Of a DNA stretch of 64,000 nt, positions 1 through 9,138 are shown piece after piece. The notes below the pieces were generated by a model. The model had not been told where the DNA came from, did no database searches, and worked only from the letters and a program-made list of their open reading frames with translations. The stretch comes from UBA6107 sp964533735 (lineage in GTDB: Bacteria; Chloroflexota; Anaerolineae; Anaerolineales; Anaerolineaceae), in NCBI GenBank assembly GCA_964533735.1, contig CAZHMD010000006.1:62001-126000 (forward strand), written 5' to 3'. Both the position numbers and the translations under genes were made by a program. The first letter of the stretch is position 1, and every line of letters begins with the position of its first letter.

Positions 1-1121
1 CCGCAGCCCCAACTGCAGCTCCATTGCCTGTTTTTGGCATGGTTCTGATCGGTTCGGCAGCAGATGGCGGTTGGAGCCAGGCGCATTATGATGCTGGTCT
101 CTATGTAACAGAAAAAATCCCCGGTGTTGAGATCCCCTATATTGACCTTGCGGTAATTAAAACCGGCACAACTTTTGCCCAATTGGCAGATGAGCTCGTT
201 GCCCAGGGTGCCAATGTAATTCTCTTCAATTCTGATGACATGAAAGCCGACTCAACCCAGTTTGCCCTGGATAACCCTGATATCAAGATCATCATGGCTT
301 CTGGAGACCAGCAATGGGCTGAAGGTAAAGACTTTGTCAACCTTCCCAACATGGTCAACATCATGGGCAGAATGGAATATGGCAAGATGATCGCCGGATG
401 CGCAGCTGCCCTCACCACTCAGACCGGCCAAATCGGCTATCTGGGACCATTGATCAATGATGAAACCCGCCGCCTGGCTGCCTCTGTATACCTTGGCGCG
501 CGCTATTGCTGGACGACTTATCTTGAAAAACCAGTTGAAGATCTGAAATTCAAAGTGACTTGGATCGGCGGTTGGGTGAATATCCCTGGTGTTACCTCTG
601 ACCCCACCCAGGTAGCAGATGAATTCTATAACAGCGGCTACGATGTGGTCGTCTCTGGTATTGATACCACTGAAGCCCTGGTGCAGGCGAACAAAGCGAA
701 TGAAGCCGGAAAACAGGTCTGGGCAGTGCAATATGACTACCAGGGTGCTTGTGCTGCGGCTCCAAAATCCTGCCTGGGTGTCCCTTATTTCAACTGGGGT
801 CCATTCTATACCAAATACATTCAGCAGATCATCGATGGCACTTTCGCACCAGCGTTTGAATGGGCTGGTCCGGACTGGGCTAACATTAATGATCCCGACA
901 CCAGCATGATCGGTTTTGTTAAAGGCGAAGGTTTAAGCGCTGATGCCGGCACAAAAGTAGATCAATTCATCGCAGAATTGGCTGCTGGGTTGAATTTGTG
1001 GAAAGGTCCGTTGAATTTACAGGACGGCACCCCCTATCTTGCGGACGGTGTTGCAGCTACCGATTATGAGATTTGGTACCTCCCACAGCTCCTTGAGGGT
1101 ATGGAAGGTGTTTCTCAGTAA
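1..1121 (+). CDS. BMP-family ABC transporter substrate-binding protein (5' partial)
   Basis: Extracytoplasmic binding protein of the BMP/PnrA family, which in characterised members captures purine nucleosides. The frame is open from base 3, and the first residues (Ala/Pro/Thr-rich, then PVFGMVLIGSAADGGW) look like the linker behind a lipoprotein signal peptide, so the true start lies left of the window. The GSAADGGWSQAHYDAG stretch and the later VVVSGIDTTEALVQ segment are typical of the family's two-lobed fold. The TTG at base 24 is only an internal codon. An ATPase and two permeases follow, which confirms a complete importer. The ligand cannot be read from sequence; nucleoside is the family default, and branched or hydantoin-like nitrogen compounds are possible given the enzymes downstream. 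Confidence 0.9.
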   Translation, partial: AAPTAAPLPVFGMVLIGSAADGGWSQAHYDAGLYVTEKIPGVEIPYIDLAVIKTGTTFAQLADELVAQGANVILFNSDDMKADSTQFALDNPDIKIIMASGDQQWAEGKDFVNLPNMVNIMGRMEYGKMIAGCAAALTTQTGQIGYLGPLINDETRRLAASVYLGARYCWTTYLEKPVEDLKFKVTWIGGWVNIPGVTSDPTQVADEFYNSGYDVVVSGIDTTEALVQANKANEAGKQVWAVQYDYQGACAAAPKSCLGVPYFNWGPFYTKYIQQIIDGTFAPAFEWAGPDWANINDPDTSMIGFVKGEGLSADAGTKVDQFIAELAAGLNLWKGPLNLQDGTPYLADGVAATDYEIWYLPQLLEGMEGVSQ

Positions 1122-1141
1122 TACGATTGTTACATGACGAA

Positions 1142-1170
1142 AAAGGGGAAGGCGATAAGCCTTCCCCTTT
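1142..1170 (+). terminator. Intercistronic hairpin between binding protein and ATPase genes
   Basis: Perfect 12-bp stem (AAAGGGGAAGGC, 1142-1153, with GCCTTCCCCTTT, 1159-1170) and a 5-nt loop. Only three T follow, so termination is probably partial. Such hairpins behind the first gene of importer operons usually raise the binding protein over the membrane parts, by partial termination or 3'-end protection; that role is inferred here. Confidence 0.75.
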
Positions 1171-1196
1171 ACCTGAATTGAGGATGGATTGACTCA

Positions 1197-2687
1197 ATGA
1201 AAGTTGAAATCAAGAATATCAATAAAAAGTTTAAAGCAGTACGTGCAAACGACGATATTTCCCTGACCATTCCATCCGGAACAATCCAGGGAATTTTGGG
1301 CGAAAATGGAGCCGGAAAAAGTACCCTGATGAAAATCCTTTCTGGATTTTACCAGGCAGATTCCGGCAGGATTTTGCTTGATGGCAAAGTCGCCAATATA
1401 CATACACCTTCAGATGCAATAAAACATGGTGTTGGCATGCTGCATCAGGACCCGCTGGATTTTCCACCTATGCGGGTGATCGACAATCTTTTAATCGGCG
1501 AAAAAGGTGGATTAATTCCCAATCGCCGCCAGGTTAGAAAATCTTTCGAAGAACTCCAGTCTCGATATAAAATCAAAATCGATCCTGACGCTTACGTGGA
1601 TTCCTTGACAGTCGGTGAGCGCCAGCAGCTGGAGATTCTTCGGTTATTATGGCGCGGAGCTCGTGTTTTGATCCTGGATGAACCAACCACTGGAATCAGC
1701 GAAAGCCAAAAGACATTGCTGTTTGCTACATTGAAGAAGCTGGCGAAAGAAGACGTGACAATTGTTTTTGTTAGTCATAAGCTTGAGGACGTTGAGGGTT
1801 TATGCGATCAGGTAGCAGTTTTTCGCCAGGGAAAGAATGTAGGCGTCACCAAACCGCCCTATAAGTCTGATCAACTGGTAACAATGATGTTTGGCAGACC
1901 AATTGATCCAGCCAAACGAATCGACATGTGTTCGAGCGATGAATTATTAAAGGTGACTGATCTCGCGGTTGAAGATTACCGGCTGCATGTTTCAGGAATT
2001 AACCTGACAGTTTGCCGGGGAGAAGTAATCGGTTTGGCTGGAATGGAAGGCTCCGGACAGCGGTTATTCTTGCAGGCGTGCGCAGGCTTGCGCAGGACTG
2101 TTGGTGGAAAGATACTGGTCAATAATTTAGATTTCACTGGAAAACCGTATCACTATTTTATGAAAAACCGGGTCGCCTATGTACCAGCTTCACGCCTTGA
2201 AGATGGATTGGTTCCCGGTTTGACCTTGACTGAGCATTTCCTCCTTTCGAACGAACAACATGGTATGTTTATTGATCGTAAAAAAGCTGTGGAGACTGCT
2301 GCCACGAAAATCAAGGATTTTTCGATCAAAGGTGTCCCAGAGATTCGGGTTGAACAGCTATCCGGCGGCAATCAACAACGTGCCTTATTAGCTTTAATGA
2401 AAGATCCATTGAAGTTATTACTACTGGAACACCCAACTCGTGGTCTGGATATTGAATCGACGATGTGGATTTGGGGAAAACTCAAAGATAGATGTAAGAA
2501 TGGAACTGCAATAATCTTTATTTCTTCAGATCTTGATGAGATCCTCACTTACAGCGACAGAGTATTGGTGTTCTATGGTGGAAAAACGTCACAACCCTTA
2601 AAAGCTAATGAAACAGAGGTTCACCAATTGGGTCAACTGATTGGTGGTATGGGTTGGGAAAAGAAATGGCAGGTTGAAAATGCGTAA
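1197..2687 (+). CDS. ABC transporter ATP-binding protein, two ABC domains (nucleoside/sugar type)
   Basis: Cytoplasmic motor of the importer, 496 aa, with two ABC cassettes in one chain as in YufO/RbsA-type proteins. Domain 1 has Walker A GENGAGKST near residue 37 and Walker B LILDEPT, with a divergent signature (LTVGERQQLEI). Domain 2 has a degenerate Walker A (GMEGSGQR, no GKS/T), a canonical LSGGNQQR signature and LLLLEHPTRGLD. This asymmetry is normal for the family and means one composite ATP site is catalytic. The ATG at 1197 is preceded by GAGGATGG. The gene overlaps the next by 8 bases, so translation is coupled. The nucleoside type is favoured over sugar because its partners are BMP and long BPD_transp_2 permeases. 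Confidence 0.93.
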   Translation: MKVEIKNINKKFKAVRANDDISLTIPSGTIQGILGENGAGKSTLMKILSGFYQADSGRILLDGKVANIHTPSDAIKHGVGMLHQDPLDFPPMRVIDNLLIGEKGGLIPNRRQVRKSFEELQSRYKIKIDPDAYVDSLTVGERQQLEILRLLWRGARVLILDEPTTGISESQKTLLFATLKKLAKEDVTIVFVSHKLEDVEGLCDQVAVFRQGKNVGVTKPPYKSDQLVTMMFGRPIDPAKRIDMCSSDELLKVTDLAVEDYRLHVSGINLTVCRGEVIGLAGMEGSGQRLFLQACAGLRRTVGGKILVNNLDFTGKPYHYFMKNRVAYVPASRLEDGLVPGLTLTEHFLLSNEQHGMFIDRKKAVETAATKIKDFSIKGVPEIRVEQLSGGNQQRALLALMKDPLKLLLLEHPTRGLDIESTMWIWGKLKDRCKNGTAIIFISSDLDEILTYSDRVLVFYGGKTSQPLKANETEVHQLGQLIGGMGWEKKWQVENA

Positions 2688-3741
2688 AGGCAATTCCCAA
2701 TTGGTAAAATTCGGGTTCCGATTTCTTGCTGTAATCCTGGCTTTATTATTTACGAGTATTGTGCTGGTGATTGCCAAAACGAATCCGATCGAGGCTTATA
2801 AGAATTTGCTTGAGGGATCGCTGGGTTCAGTGCGGAGTATCGCCAATACTATAGTAGTGTGGATACCCTTATTGCTGGCAACCCTGGGATTGCTCTTTAC
2901 TTATGCCACAGGCTTGTGGAATATCGGGATAGAAGGACAGATAATCCTCGGTGCCATATTTTCTACCTGGGCATTGCGAGTCCTGCAAACCACAGCAGTA
3001 CCACCCGGCATCGCAGTGGTACTGGCCATCCTCGCCGGTATCCTAGGCGGGGCGATATGGGCAGCACTGGTGGGATTGCTTCGGATCTATGGTGGTGTGA
3101 ACGAGATTTTTGGCGGATTGGGATTAAATTTCGTTGCCACTGCCTTGACGATTTGGTTAATCTTTAGCCCCTGGAAAGTCCCCGGTGTGGCTTCAATGAG
3201 CGGAACAAAACCATTTGATCAAGCGTATTGGCTCTCGCAAATTGAGGGACTGCGTCTCAGCCCCTGGGCAATCATCATCGGTATTGTCAGCCTGGTTCTG
3301 GTGTACCTGGTGATCCAGGGGACCTATTTTGGCTTGCGCCTTAAAGCCGTTGGAAAAAATGGTAAAGCTGCCCACTTGCTCGGCATCCCCACCACCAGTT
3401 ACCTGATGACTGCCTTTATTATCTGTGGTTGTTTCGCTGGACTGGCAGGAGCAATACAAGTGGTAGGGGTTTATCATCGTCTTGTACCGCTAATTTCTTC
3501 AGGGTATGGTTACCTGGGGATGATGGTGGCAATGCTCGTCAACTTTCAGCCCTTGTGGGCAGCCTTGGTCGCTCTTTTCTTCGCTGCATTGAATATCGGC
3601 AGCATTCAACTTCAAATCGCATTAAAAGTGGATTCAACGCTTGCGGGCGTGTTGCAGGGAGCTTTGCTACTTTTCTTCTTGATGATGGAAGGTGTGCGCT
3701 CCAAGTATTTTGAAGCAAAACAAGGAAAACAAAATGGATGA
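2680..3741 (+). CDS. ABC transporter permease 1 (BPD_transp_2, nucleoside type)
   Basis: Integral membrane subunit, 353 aa, with about eight to ten hydrophobic segments. The family hallmark around GLWNIGIEGQIILGA lies near residue 85, and the cytoplasmic coupling region GKNGKAAHLLGIPT near residue 225. I start it at the ATG at 2680, which overlaps the end of the ATPase gene by 8 bases and directly precedes a typical MRKG...KFGFRF start; an upstream in-frame TTG would only add residues belonging to the ATPase's C terminus. It forms the channel with the following permease. Confidence 0.92.
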   Translation: MRKGNSQLVKFGFRFLAVILALLFTSIVLVIAKTNPIEAYKNLLEGSLGSVRSIANTIVVWIPLLLATLGLLFTYATGLWNIGIEGQIILGAIFSTWALRVLQTTAVPPGIAVVLAILAGILGGAIWAALVGLLRIYGGVNEIFGGLGLNFVATALTIWLIFSPWKVPGVASMSGTKPFDQAYWLSQIEGLRLSPWAIIIGIVSLVLVYLVIQGTYFGLRLKAVGKNGKAAHLLGIPTTSYLMTAFIICGCFAGLAGAIQVVGVYHRLVPLISSGYGYLGMMVAMLVNFQPLWAALVALFFAALNIGSIQLQIALKVDSTLAGVLQGALLLFFLMMEGVRSKYFEAKQGKQNG

Positions 3742-4729
3742 TAGTTTAATCACCAGCCTCGCCGGTGTGATCGCACTGGCTGTGCCAATCATCTTTGCTG
3801 CGATTGGCGAGACTATTACTGAGAGGTCCGGTGTCATAAATCTTTCAGTAAATGGCACACTATTGTTAACCGCCATGATCGGTTTTGTGGTTGCGTTTGA
3901 AACTGAGTCCATATTATTGGCATTTTTAATCAGCGCGGCTGTCGGCGCGTTTGTAGCCTTGATCATTGCCTTTTCAAGTATTACGCTGAAGCAATCACAG
4001 GTAGCCGTGGGATTTGTGTTAACTTTAATGTGCAGAGATTTGTCTTACTTCCTTGGCAACCCTTATATGAGTAAACCTGGCCCGCGAGTGGCTGCCTTGC
4101 CGATACCTGTTCTAAAAGACATCCCTATTATTGGGCCGTTATTATTCAATCAGGACATTCTTGTTTATGCCAGTTTCATATTGATCGGTCTGGCTTATTG
4201 GTGGATTTTCAAAACGCGTCCCGGGTTAATGCTTCAGGGAGTTGGCGAAAGACCTGCAGCCGCATTCACACGGGGATCAAACGTCAATCGCATGCGGTAT
4301 GTATACACAATGATCGGCGGCGCATTGGTTGGCCTTTCAGGTCCAATGTACTCACTCTCAGTCAAAGCTGGATGGAATGGCACAATTTCCGGGCTAGATG
4401 GACTTGGTTGGATTGCACTCGCGATAACGATTTTTGGAGGATGGAATCCACTGAGAGCGGCAGCAGGCGCATATTTGTTTGCTTTCCTGCAATGGTTGGG
4501 TATTTTCCTGCAGCCGCAATTGCCAAACATACCCTCTCAGGTTTTACAAGTGGCACCTTTCCCGCTCATGATACTTACACTTTTGCTTGTCAACGTAGGT
4601 AATGCCGAGTGGGTCGATCGAACGCTGGCAGGGTTGCCTGAATCTGCCAGGAGAGTAATTGCGAAGATACTGCGCGCATTACGCACATCACCCCCGGCCT
4701 CTTTAGGGGTTCCATTTGAAAATGAATAG
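3734..4729 (+). CDS. ABC transporter permease 2 (BPD_transp_2, nucleoside type)
   Basis: Second membrane subunit, 331 aa from ATG 3734, overlapping permease 1 by 8 bases. The start region reads ITSLAGVIALAVPIIFAAIGETITERSGVINLSVNG; the GETITERSGVINL motif is a strong family marker. A coupling-helix motif (GERPAAAFTRGSNV) lies near residue 170. Like permease 1 it is hydrophobic almost throughout and ends in a short basic cytoplasmic tail. Last gene of the importer; threonine synthase follows after 11 bases with its own Shine-Dalgarno, so the transcript probably continues. Confidence 0.92.
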   Translation: MDDSLITSLAGVIALAVPIIFAAIGETITERSGVINLSVNGTLLLTAMIGFVVAFETESILLAFLISAAVGAFVALIIAFSSITLKQSQVAVGFVLTLMCRDLSYFLGNPYMSKPGPRVAALPIPVLKDIPIIGPLLFNQDILVYASFILIGLAYWWIFKTRPGLMLQGVGERPAAAFTRGSNVNRMRYVYTMIGGALVGLSGPMYSLSVKAGWNGTISGLDGLGWIALAITIFGGWNPLRAAAGAYLFAFLQWLGIFLQPQLPNIPSQVLQVAPFPLMILTLLLVNVGNAEWVDRTLAGLPESARRVIAKILRALRTSPPASLGVPFENE

Positions 4730-4740
4730 GAGAAGCGTTT

Positions 4741-5988
4741 GTGACTCAATTTAAAGGTTATCGTTGCTCACTTTGCCAAACCGACTTTGATCCTGTATCC
4801 ATTATTTATACCTGCCCAAAATGCGGCGGAAACCTGGACGTTTTACTGAATTATGAGAAGATCAAAGAAAAATACCGGGCTGAGGATTTACTTTCTCGTT
4901 CAGAGGATTCTCTTTGGAAATACCTGCCGCTGTTACCAGTCACTGATCCTGGTGGATTTGCTACTCCATTCCGTTTGTCCGGCTGGACACCGCTTTATTC
5001 TCCACCGATACTTACGAAATCATTAGGATTGGCGGATCTTTGGATTAAAGATGAAGGTAAAAATCCTACAGCTTCATTCAAGGATCGCGCCAGTGCCATT
5101 GTCGTAGCTCGTGCAAGAGAGATCAATGCAGAAATCGTGGTAACCGCCTCCACCGGCAATGCCGGAGCCGCGTTGGCAGGGATGTCTGCTGCAATAGGGC
5201 AAAAATGCATTATTTTTGCACCAAAAACTGCACCTCCCGCAAAAGTTGCCCAATTACTGGTATATGGAGCCCAGGTGATCCTGGTGGATGGCAACTACGA
5301 TTCAGCTTTTGACCTGACAATTGAGGCAGCGAAGGAGTTTGGATGGTATTGCCGTAATACTGGATTCAATCCGTTCACCGCTGAAGGCAAAAAGACAGCT
5401 GCATTTGAAATTTGGGAACAGGTTTTGGTGAAACTCCCTGCTGAATCCAAACCGTTGTGCGTATTTGTATCTGTCGGTGACGGCAACATCATTTCGGGAA
5501 TCCACAAGGGATTCCTCGATCTGCAAAGGTTGGGATGGTTAAAACAGATGCCGCGGTTGTTTGGTATTCAAGCTGAAAAGTCAGCCGCCATCGCCAACGC
5601 ATTCTTCGATAAGACCGAAACAATTACCCCGGTAACCGCAACTACCCTGGCGGATTCCATCAGTGTTGATCTTCCACGGGATGGTGTACGTGCTGTAAGG
5701 GCAGCTCGTGATACAGGCGGTCAATACATTACCGTAACCGACGAACACATCATTTCGTCAATCGGTGAGTTAGGAAAATATGGTATCTTTACGGAACCCG
5801 CAGGGGCTACTGCATTCGCAGGTTTACGCAAAGCTCTCGCAGAGAAAATCGTCCATGGAGATGATCCGGTGTTGGTGATCAATACTGGAAACGGCTTGAA
5901 AGACATTCGCGCCGCGATGATGGCTGTAACCGCAGCTCCTGTTATTGAGCCTACAATGGTTTCCCTTAAGAAGCATCTGAAGATCTGA
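4741..5988 (+). CDS. thrC: Threonine synthase
   Basis: PLP-dependent conversion of O-phosphohomoserine to threonine and phosphate, 415 aa, cytoplasmic. The N terminus carries a zinc-ribbon-like pattern (CSLCQ...CPKCGG, residues 9-32) seen in the archaeal/cyanobacterial type of ThrC. The PLP lysine is in TASFKDRAS near residue 115, followed by VTASTGNAGAALAG, the phosphate/substrate loop. The start is GTG 4741, with AGGAG eight bases upstream. No other threonine-branch genes are near; instead it sits between a transporter and catabolic-looking genes, so a paralogous role on another amino acid phosphate ester cannot be excluded. Confidence 0.88.
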   Translation: MTQFKGYRCSLCQTDFDPVSIIYTCPKCGGNLDVLLNYEKIKEKYRAEDLLSRSEDSLWKYLPLLPVTDPGGFATPFRLSGWTPLYSPPILTKSLGLADLWIKDEGKNPTASFKDRASAIVVARAREINAEIVVTASTGNAGAALAGMSAAIGQKCIIFAPKTAPPAKVAQLLVYGAQVILVDGNYDSAFDLTIEAAKEFGWYCRNTGFNPFTAEGKKTAAFEIWEQVLVKLPAESKPLCVFVSVGDGNIISGIHKGFLDLQRLGWLKQMPRLFGIQAEKSAAIANAFFDKTETITPVTATTLADSISVDLPRDGVRAVRAARDTGGQYITVTDEHIISSIGELGKYGIFTEPAGATAFAGLRKALAEKIVHGDDPVLVINTGNGLKDIRAAMMAVTAAPVIEPTMVSLKKHLKI

Positions 5989-6002
5989 AAGGTGATTGTG
6001 TA

Positions 6003-6941
6003 ATGAATCCTGTTTTTTCAATTATTGCCCCGATCTACAATGAGATTGGCAGCCTGGAAGAATTGCTATCCCGAGTTCTGGAGGTTATGCAAAAATCTGG
6101 TGAAACATGGGAACTGGTTCTCGTGGATGATGGTTCAACAGACGGATCCACAGACTTGATTCGCGAGATGGCGAAGAAAGACAGCCGTGTGAGACCGGTG
6201 ATTTTTGCGAGAAATTTCGGACACCAAATTGCAGTAACAGCCGGAATGGATTACTCGCGCGGTGATGCGGTAGTGATCATTGATGCAGACTTACAGGATC
6301 CCCCTGAAGTGATCTTGGAACTCATCGCAAAGTGGCGTGAAGGCTATGAGGTTGTTTACGCCCAGCGTGCTGAACGAGAAGGCGAAACCTGGTTTAAGCT
6401 CGTTACGGCATCATTGTTTTATAAGTTGATTTACCGAATTACCGATGTAAAAATGCCCTTGAATACAGGGGATTTTCGCCTTCTGGATCGCAAGGTTGTT
6501 GATGTAATGAACTCAATGAGAGAACGACACAGGTTTCTTAGGGGGATGTCAGCCTGGGTGGGGTTTAAATCAATCGGGGTATCGTATAAACGCGCAGCAC
6601 GGTTTGCGGGAAAGACCAAGTATCCTTTCAAGAAGATGGTAAAACTTGCATTAACCGCGATTACCAGTTTTTCGTACATGCCCCTCCAGATTGCCATGTG
6701 GGTTGGTTTCATCGCCGCAGTTTTGAGCATTTTGGCAATTCCGGTAGTGATCATCTTGCGTCTCGTGGGTTCTCAATTCTTTTTCGGGCAGGCTACGACA
6801 TTGATCGCAGTATTATTTCTTGGTGGCGTTCAATTGATTAGCATGGGAATTCTGGGAGAGTACATAGGTAGAATCTACGATGAAGTAAAAGGCAGGCCTT
6901 TGTATATTACGAGTGAAGCACCTGATAAGGAAAGTAAATAA
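6003..6941 (+). CDS. Family 2 glycosyltransferase, polyprenyl-phosphate sugar type
   Basis: Membrane-associated GT2 enzyme of the DPM1/GtrB/ArnC type, 312 aa, which loads a sugar from a nucleotide donor onto polyprenyl phosphate. The N-terminal GT-A domain shows IIAPIYNEIGSLEELL, VDDGSTDGS and the metal-binding DADLQDPPE near residue 98. The C terminus has two transmembrane segments (roughly residues 220-290), with LGEYIGRIYDEVKGRP at the end, a hallmark of this subfamily. The donor sugar is not predictable. It is flanked by amino-acid PLP enzymes on both sides, with which it has no obvious functional link. Confidence 0.9.
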   Translation: MNPVFSIIAPIYNEIGSLEELLSRVLEVMQKSGETWELVLVDDGSTDGSTDLIREMAKKDSRVRPVIFARNFGHQIAVTAGMDYSRGDAVVIIDADLQDPPEVILELIAKWREGYEVVYAQRAEREGETWFKLVTASLFYKLIYRITDVKMPLNTGDFRLLDRKVVDVMNSMRERHRFLRGMSAWVGFKSIGVSYKRAARFAGKTKYPFKKMVKLALTAITSFSYMPLQIAMWVGFIAAVLSILAIPVVIILRLVGSQFFFGQATTLIAVLFLGGVQLISMGILGEYIGRIYDEVKGRPLYITSEAPDKESK

Positions 6942-6957
6942 TAGTATAGGAGAGATC

Positions 6958-8427
6958 ATGGCTAAGATTGGTTTGGAAATGCACAAAGAAAGACTTGAAA
7001 GAGGGGTAGGTCGTATGCGCAAACAGAAAATTGTTTTGCCGACATTTGCGCAAATGAAGAATCCCGATCTGATCCCAGAAAAGTACAAAAAAGAGTTAAG
7101 CTCTATTGGTCTATGGGATGTCCACCCGCGCAACCTCTTCAGAATTTCGTGGAAAAACCAACCAGTTGAAAAAGGCGGTGGATTTGGAGATGTAAATTTC
7201 ATCGAGTTTCCACCCAGTCTCACTGGTACAAAAGCACGCATTATTGCAGTTGTCGGCAAGTGGTTCCCCACTGGCGCGCATAAGGTGGGGGCAGCCTATG
7301 GTTGCCTGGTTCCCCGTCTGGTAACAGGGGAATTTGATCCCACCACACAAAAGGCAGTCTGGCCTTCCACCGGGAATTATTGCCGTGGAGGAGCTTACGA
7401 TTCAGCCTTAATGGCTTGCGAATCAATCGCCATTCTTCCAGAAGGTATGTCCAAGGAACGATTCTCCTGGTTAAAAAAGATCTCCAGCGAAGTCATCGCT
7501 ACTCCAGGAAGCGAATCGAATGTGAAAGAGATCTTCGACAAATGCTGGGAGTTGCGAAAATCCGGACAGGATTTAATGATTTTCAATCAATTTGAAGAAT
7601 TTGGAAATTACCTGTGGCATTACGAAGTCACGGGTCACGCAATGGAAGATGTTTTGAAAAAGGTCATGCGATCCGGGGATGCATTCCGCGGCGCGGCTTA
7701 CACAACCGGTTCTGCCGGGACTATTGCCAGTGGTGATTACCTGAAACAAATCTTCCCCGGAAGTAAGATCATCGCCAGTGAAGCACTTCAATGCCCAACA
7801 TTGCTGCAGAATGGCTTTGGTTCCCATCGTATCGAGGGGATCGGTGACAAGCACGTTCCCTGGATCCACAATGTTAAGAATACCGATTATGTAATGGCAA
7901 TCGATGATAACGCCGTGGTGAATCTGAGCCGCTTGTTCAACGAACCAGAAGGCAGAAAATACCTGGCAAAGAAAGGCGTACCTGCTGCGATCATTGAAAA
8001 ATTGGATTGGTTGGGTTTCTCAGGCATTGCCAATATGCTTTCGGCAATCAAATTTGCCAAATACAATGAATTAGGCGAAACTGACGTGGTCATGACCGTG
8101 TTGACCGACTCGATGGAATTGTACGGCAGTCGTCTCAAAGAGATGCACGAGGAGTTTGGAAAGTTCGATACTTCCGACGCCGCCAGTGTGTTCGGCCAGT
8201 ACCTGGCTGGTGTCACCACTGACAACATGGAAGAATTAACTTACGAATCCCGCAAGAGAGTTCACAATCTGAAATACTATACATGGGTTGAGCAGCAGGG
8301 AAAAACTTACCAGGAAATTCAGGATCAATGGTACGATCCAAATTACTGGACTGATATCCAAAAACAAGTTGGTGAAATTGATGCCTTGATCACTGAATTC
8401 AATCGCAAGGTTGAAGCGACTAAATAA
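6958..8427 (+). CDS. TrpB-like PLP-dependent enzyme, function unassigned
   Basis: Fold-type II PLP enzyme, 489 aa from ATG 6958 (AGGAGAG seven bases upstream). FPTGAHKVGAAYG near residue 107 carries the presumed PLP lysine and resembles the TGxHK motif of tryptophan synthase beta chains; VWPSTGNYCRGGAYDSAL and TTGSAGTIASGDYL supply the asparagine/phosphate loops. It is clearly longer than TrpB (about 400 aa) and no trpA is present. Databases tend to label such proteins 'pyridoxal-5-phosphate-dependent protein subunit beta', without a reaction. Neighbouring transporter, threonine synthase and hydantoinase suggest an amino-acid lyase or synthase within a nitrogen-compound pathway; this is inference. 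Confidence 0.8.
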   Translation: MAKIGLEMHKERLERGVGRMRKQKIVLPTFAQMKNPDLIPEKYKKELSSIGLWDVHPRNLFRISWKNQPVEKGGGFGDVNFIEFPPSLTGTKARIIAVVGKWFPTGAHKVGAAYGCLVPRLVTGEFDPTTQKAVWPSTGNYCRGGAYDSALMACESIAILPEGMSKERFSWLKKISSEVIATPGSESNVKEIFDKCWELRKSGQDLMIFNQFEEFGNYLWHYEVTGHAMEDVLKKVMRSGDAFRGAAYTTGSAGTIASGDYLKQIFPGSKIIASEALQCPTLLQNGFGSHRIEGIGDKHVPWIHNVKNTDYVMAIDDNAVVNLSRLFNEPEGRKYLAKKGVPAAIIEKLDWLGFSGIANMLSAIKFAKYNELGETDVVMTVLTDSMELYGSRLKEMHEEFGKFDTSDAASVFGQYLAGVTTDNMEELTYESRKRVHNLKYYTWVEQQGKTYQEIQDQWYDPNYWTDIQKQVGEIDALITEFNRKVEATK

Positions 8428-8446
8428 TCAACAAATTATTGAGAAA

Positions 8447-8475
8447 ATGGGTCTGGGAAACCAGATCCATTTTTA
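8447..8475 (+). terminator. Rho-independent terminator after the PLP enzyme
   Basis: Stem ATGGGTCTGG (8447-8456) with CCAGATCCAT (8461-8470), GAAA tetraloop, one G-T pair, followed by a T run to 8475. It ends the unit that began with the importer. Confidence 0.85.
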
Positions 8476-8518
8476 ATTTTGGATATCGTTTACAATTTAC
8501 CTAACGGTATAGATACTT

Positions 8519-9100
8519 ATGAACAGTCTGCCTGCAACAGCATTGGTATTAGTTGCGATCATGCCTTCACCCAAGGATCTTGAAATTGCCAGGGTACTCG
8601 GATGGTACCGCATCCCATTGCGCATGGCGCCGAAGATCGTTGATGTTGATTACATCGTCTTTTACCAGGCTGGTAATTTTCCGATGGGGCATGGGTCATT
8701 AATCGAAAGTTATGCTGAAGTCCTCGGTCATGAGTTGACCACCAGGTCAGAACTGATCCGCGAGGAACCGAACCACCCGCATGCGAATGAAGAATATTAC
8801 AAGCTACAATTAGGACAATTAAGCAAACTCCCTGCGCCCATCCTTGCTGGCAAATGGAGAAGGATCACTTTCTTTTACACCCTTGGCAGTCTTGTAAACC
8901 AGGCTGAAACAATTAATGACCTGGTAGTGAAATCAGACGAGCGGGAAATTCTGTGGAAATCCTTGCGCGAAAGAAATTCCTCTTCTTATACGGAGAAACC
9001 AAAACTCCATAATGGAATGGCGGATGAGGAACTGAATATATTGATCTTGCAGGTAATTGCCTTAAATAACGGAATTGATCTGTCTGTTGCAGATTACTAA
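8519..9100 (+). CDS. Conserved hypothetical protein, 193 aa
   Basis: Soluble 193-aa protein without a motif I can name. It has an LGWYRIPLR motif near residue 28, VDYIVFYQAGNF near 45, and a basic GKWRRITFFYT segment near 110. It lacks a signal peptide or membrane segment. From memory, similar proteins with the LGWYRIPLR-P-...-D-FYQ pattern recur in Chloroflexota without known function; a small nucleic-acid-binding (PUA/EVE-like) beta fold is conceivable but unproven. There is no clear Shine-Dalgarno, and a -10-like TATAGA ends six bases before the ATG, so it may be translated from a leaderless transcript. The hydantoinase follows. Confidence 0.7.
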   Translation: MNSLPATALVLVAIMPSPKDLEIARVLGWYRIPLRMAPKIVDVDYIVFYQAGNFPMGHGSLIESYAEVLGHELTTRSELIREEPNHPHANEEYYKLQLGQLSKLPAPILAGKWRRITFFYTLGSLVNQAETINDLVVKSDEREILWKSLRERNSSSYTEKPKLHNGMADEELNILILQVIALNNGIDLSVADY

Positions 9101-9138
9101 AGTGCCAATTGAGACAAGAATTCACATTCAGAGATGAT

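Noticed and set aside
6958..8427. Diaminopropionate ammonia-lyase (YgeX) as in known purine-degradation clusters
   Set aside because: The PLP-lysine context is TrpB-like (TGAHK) and the length and loops do not match YgeX.
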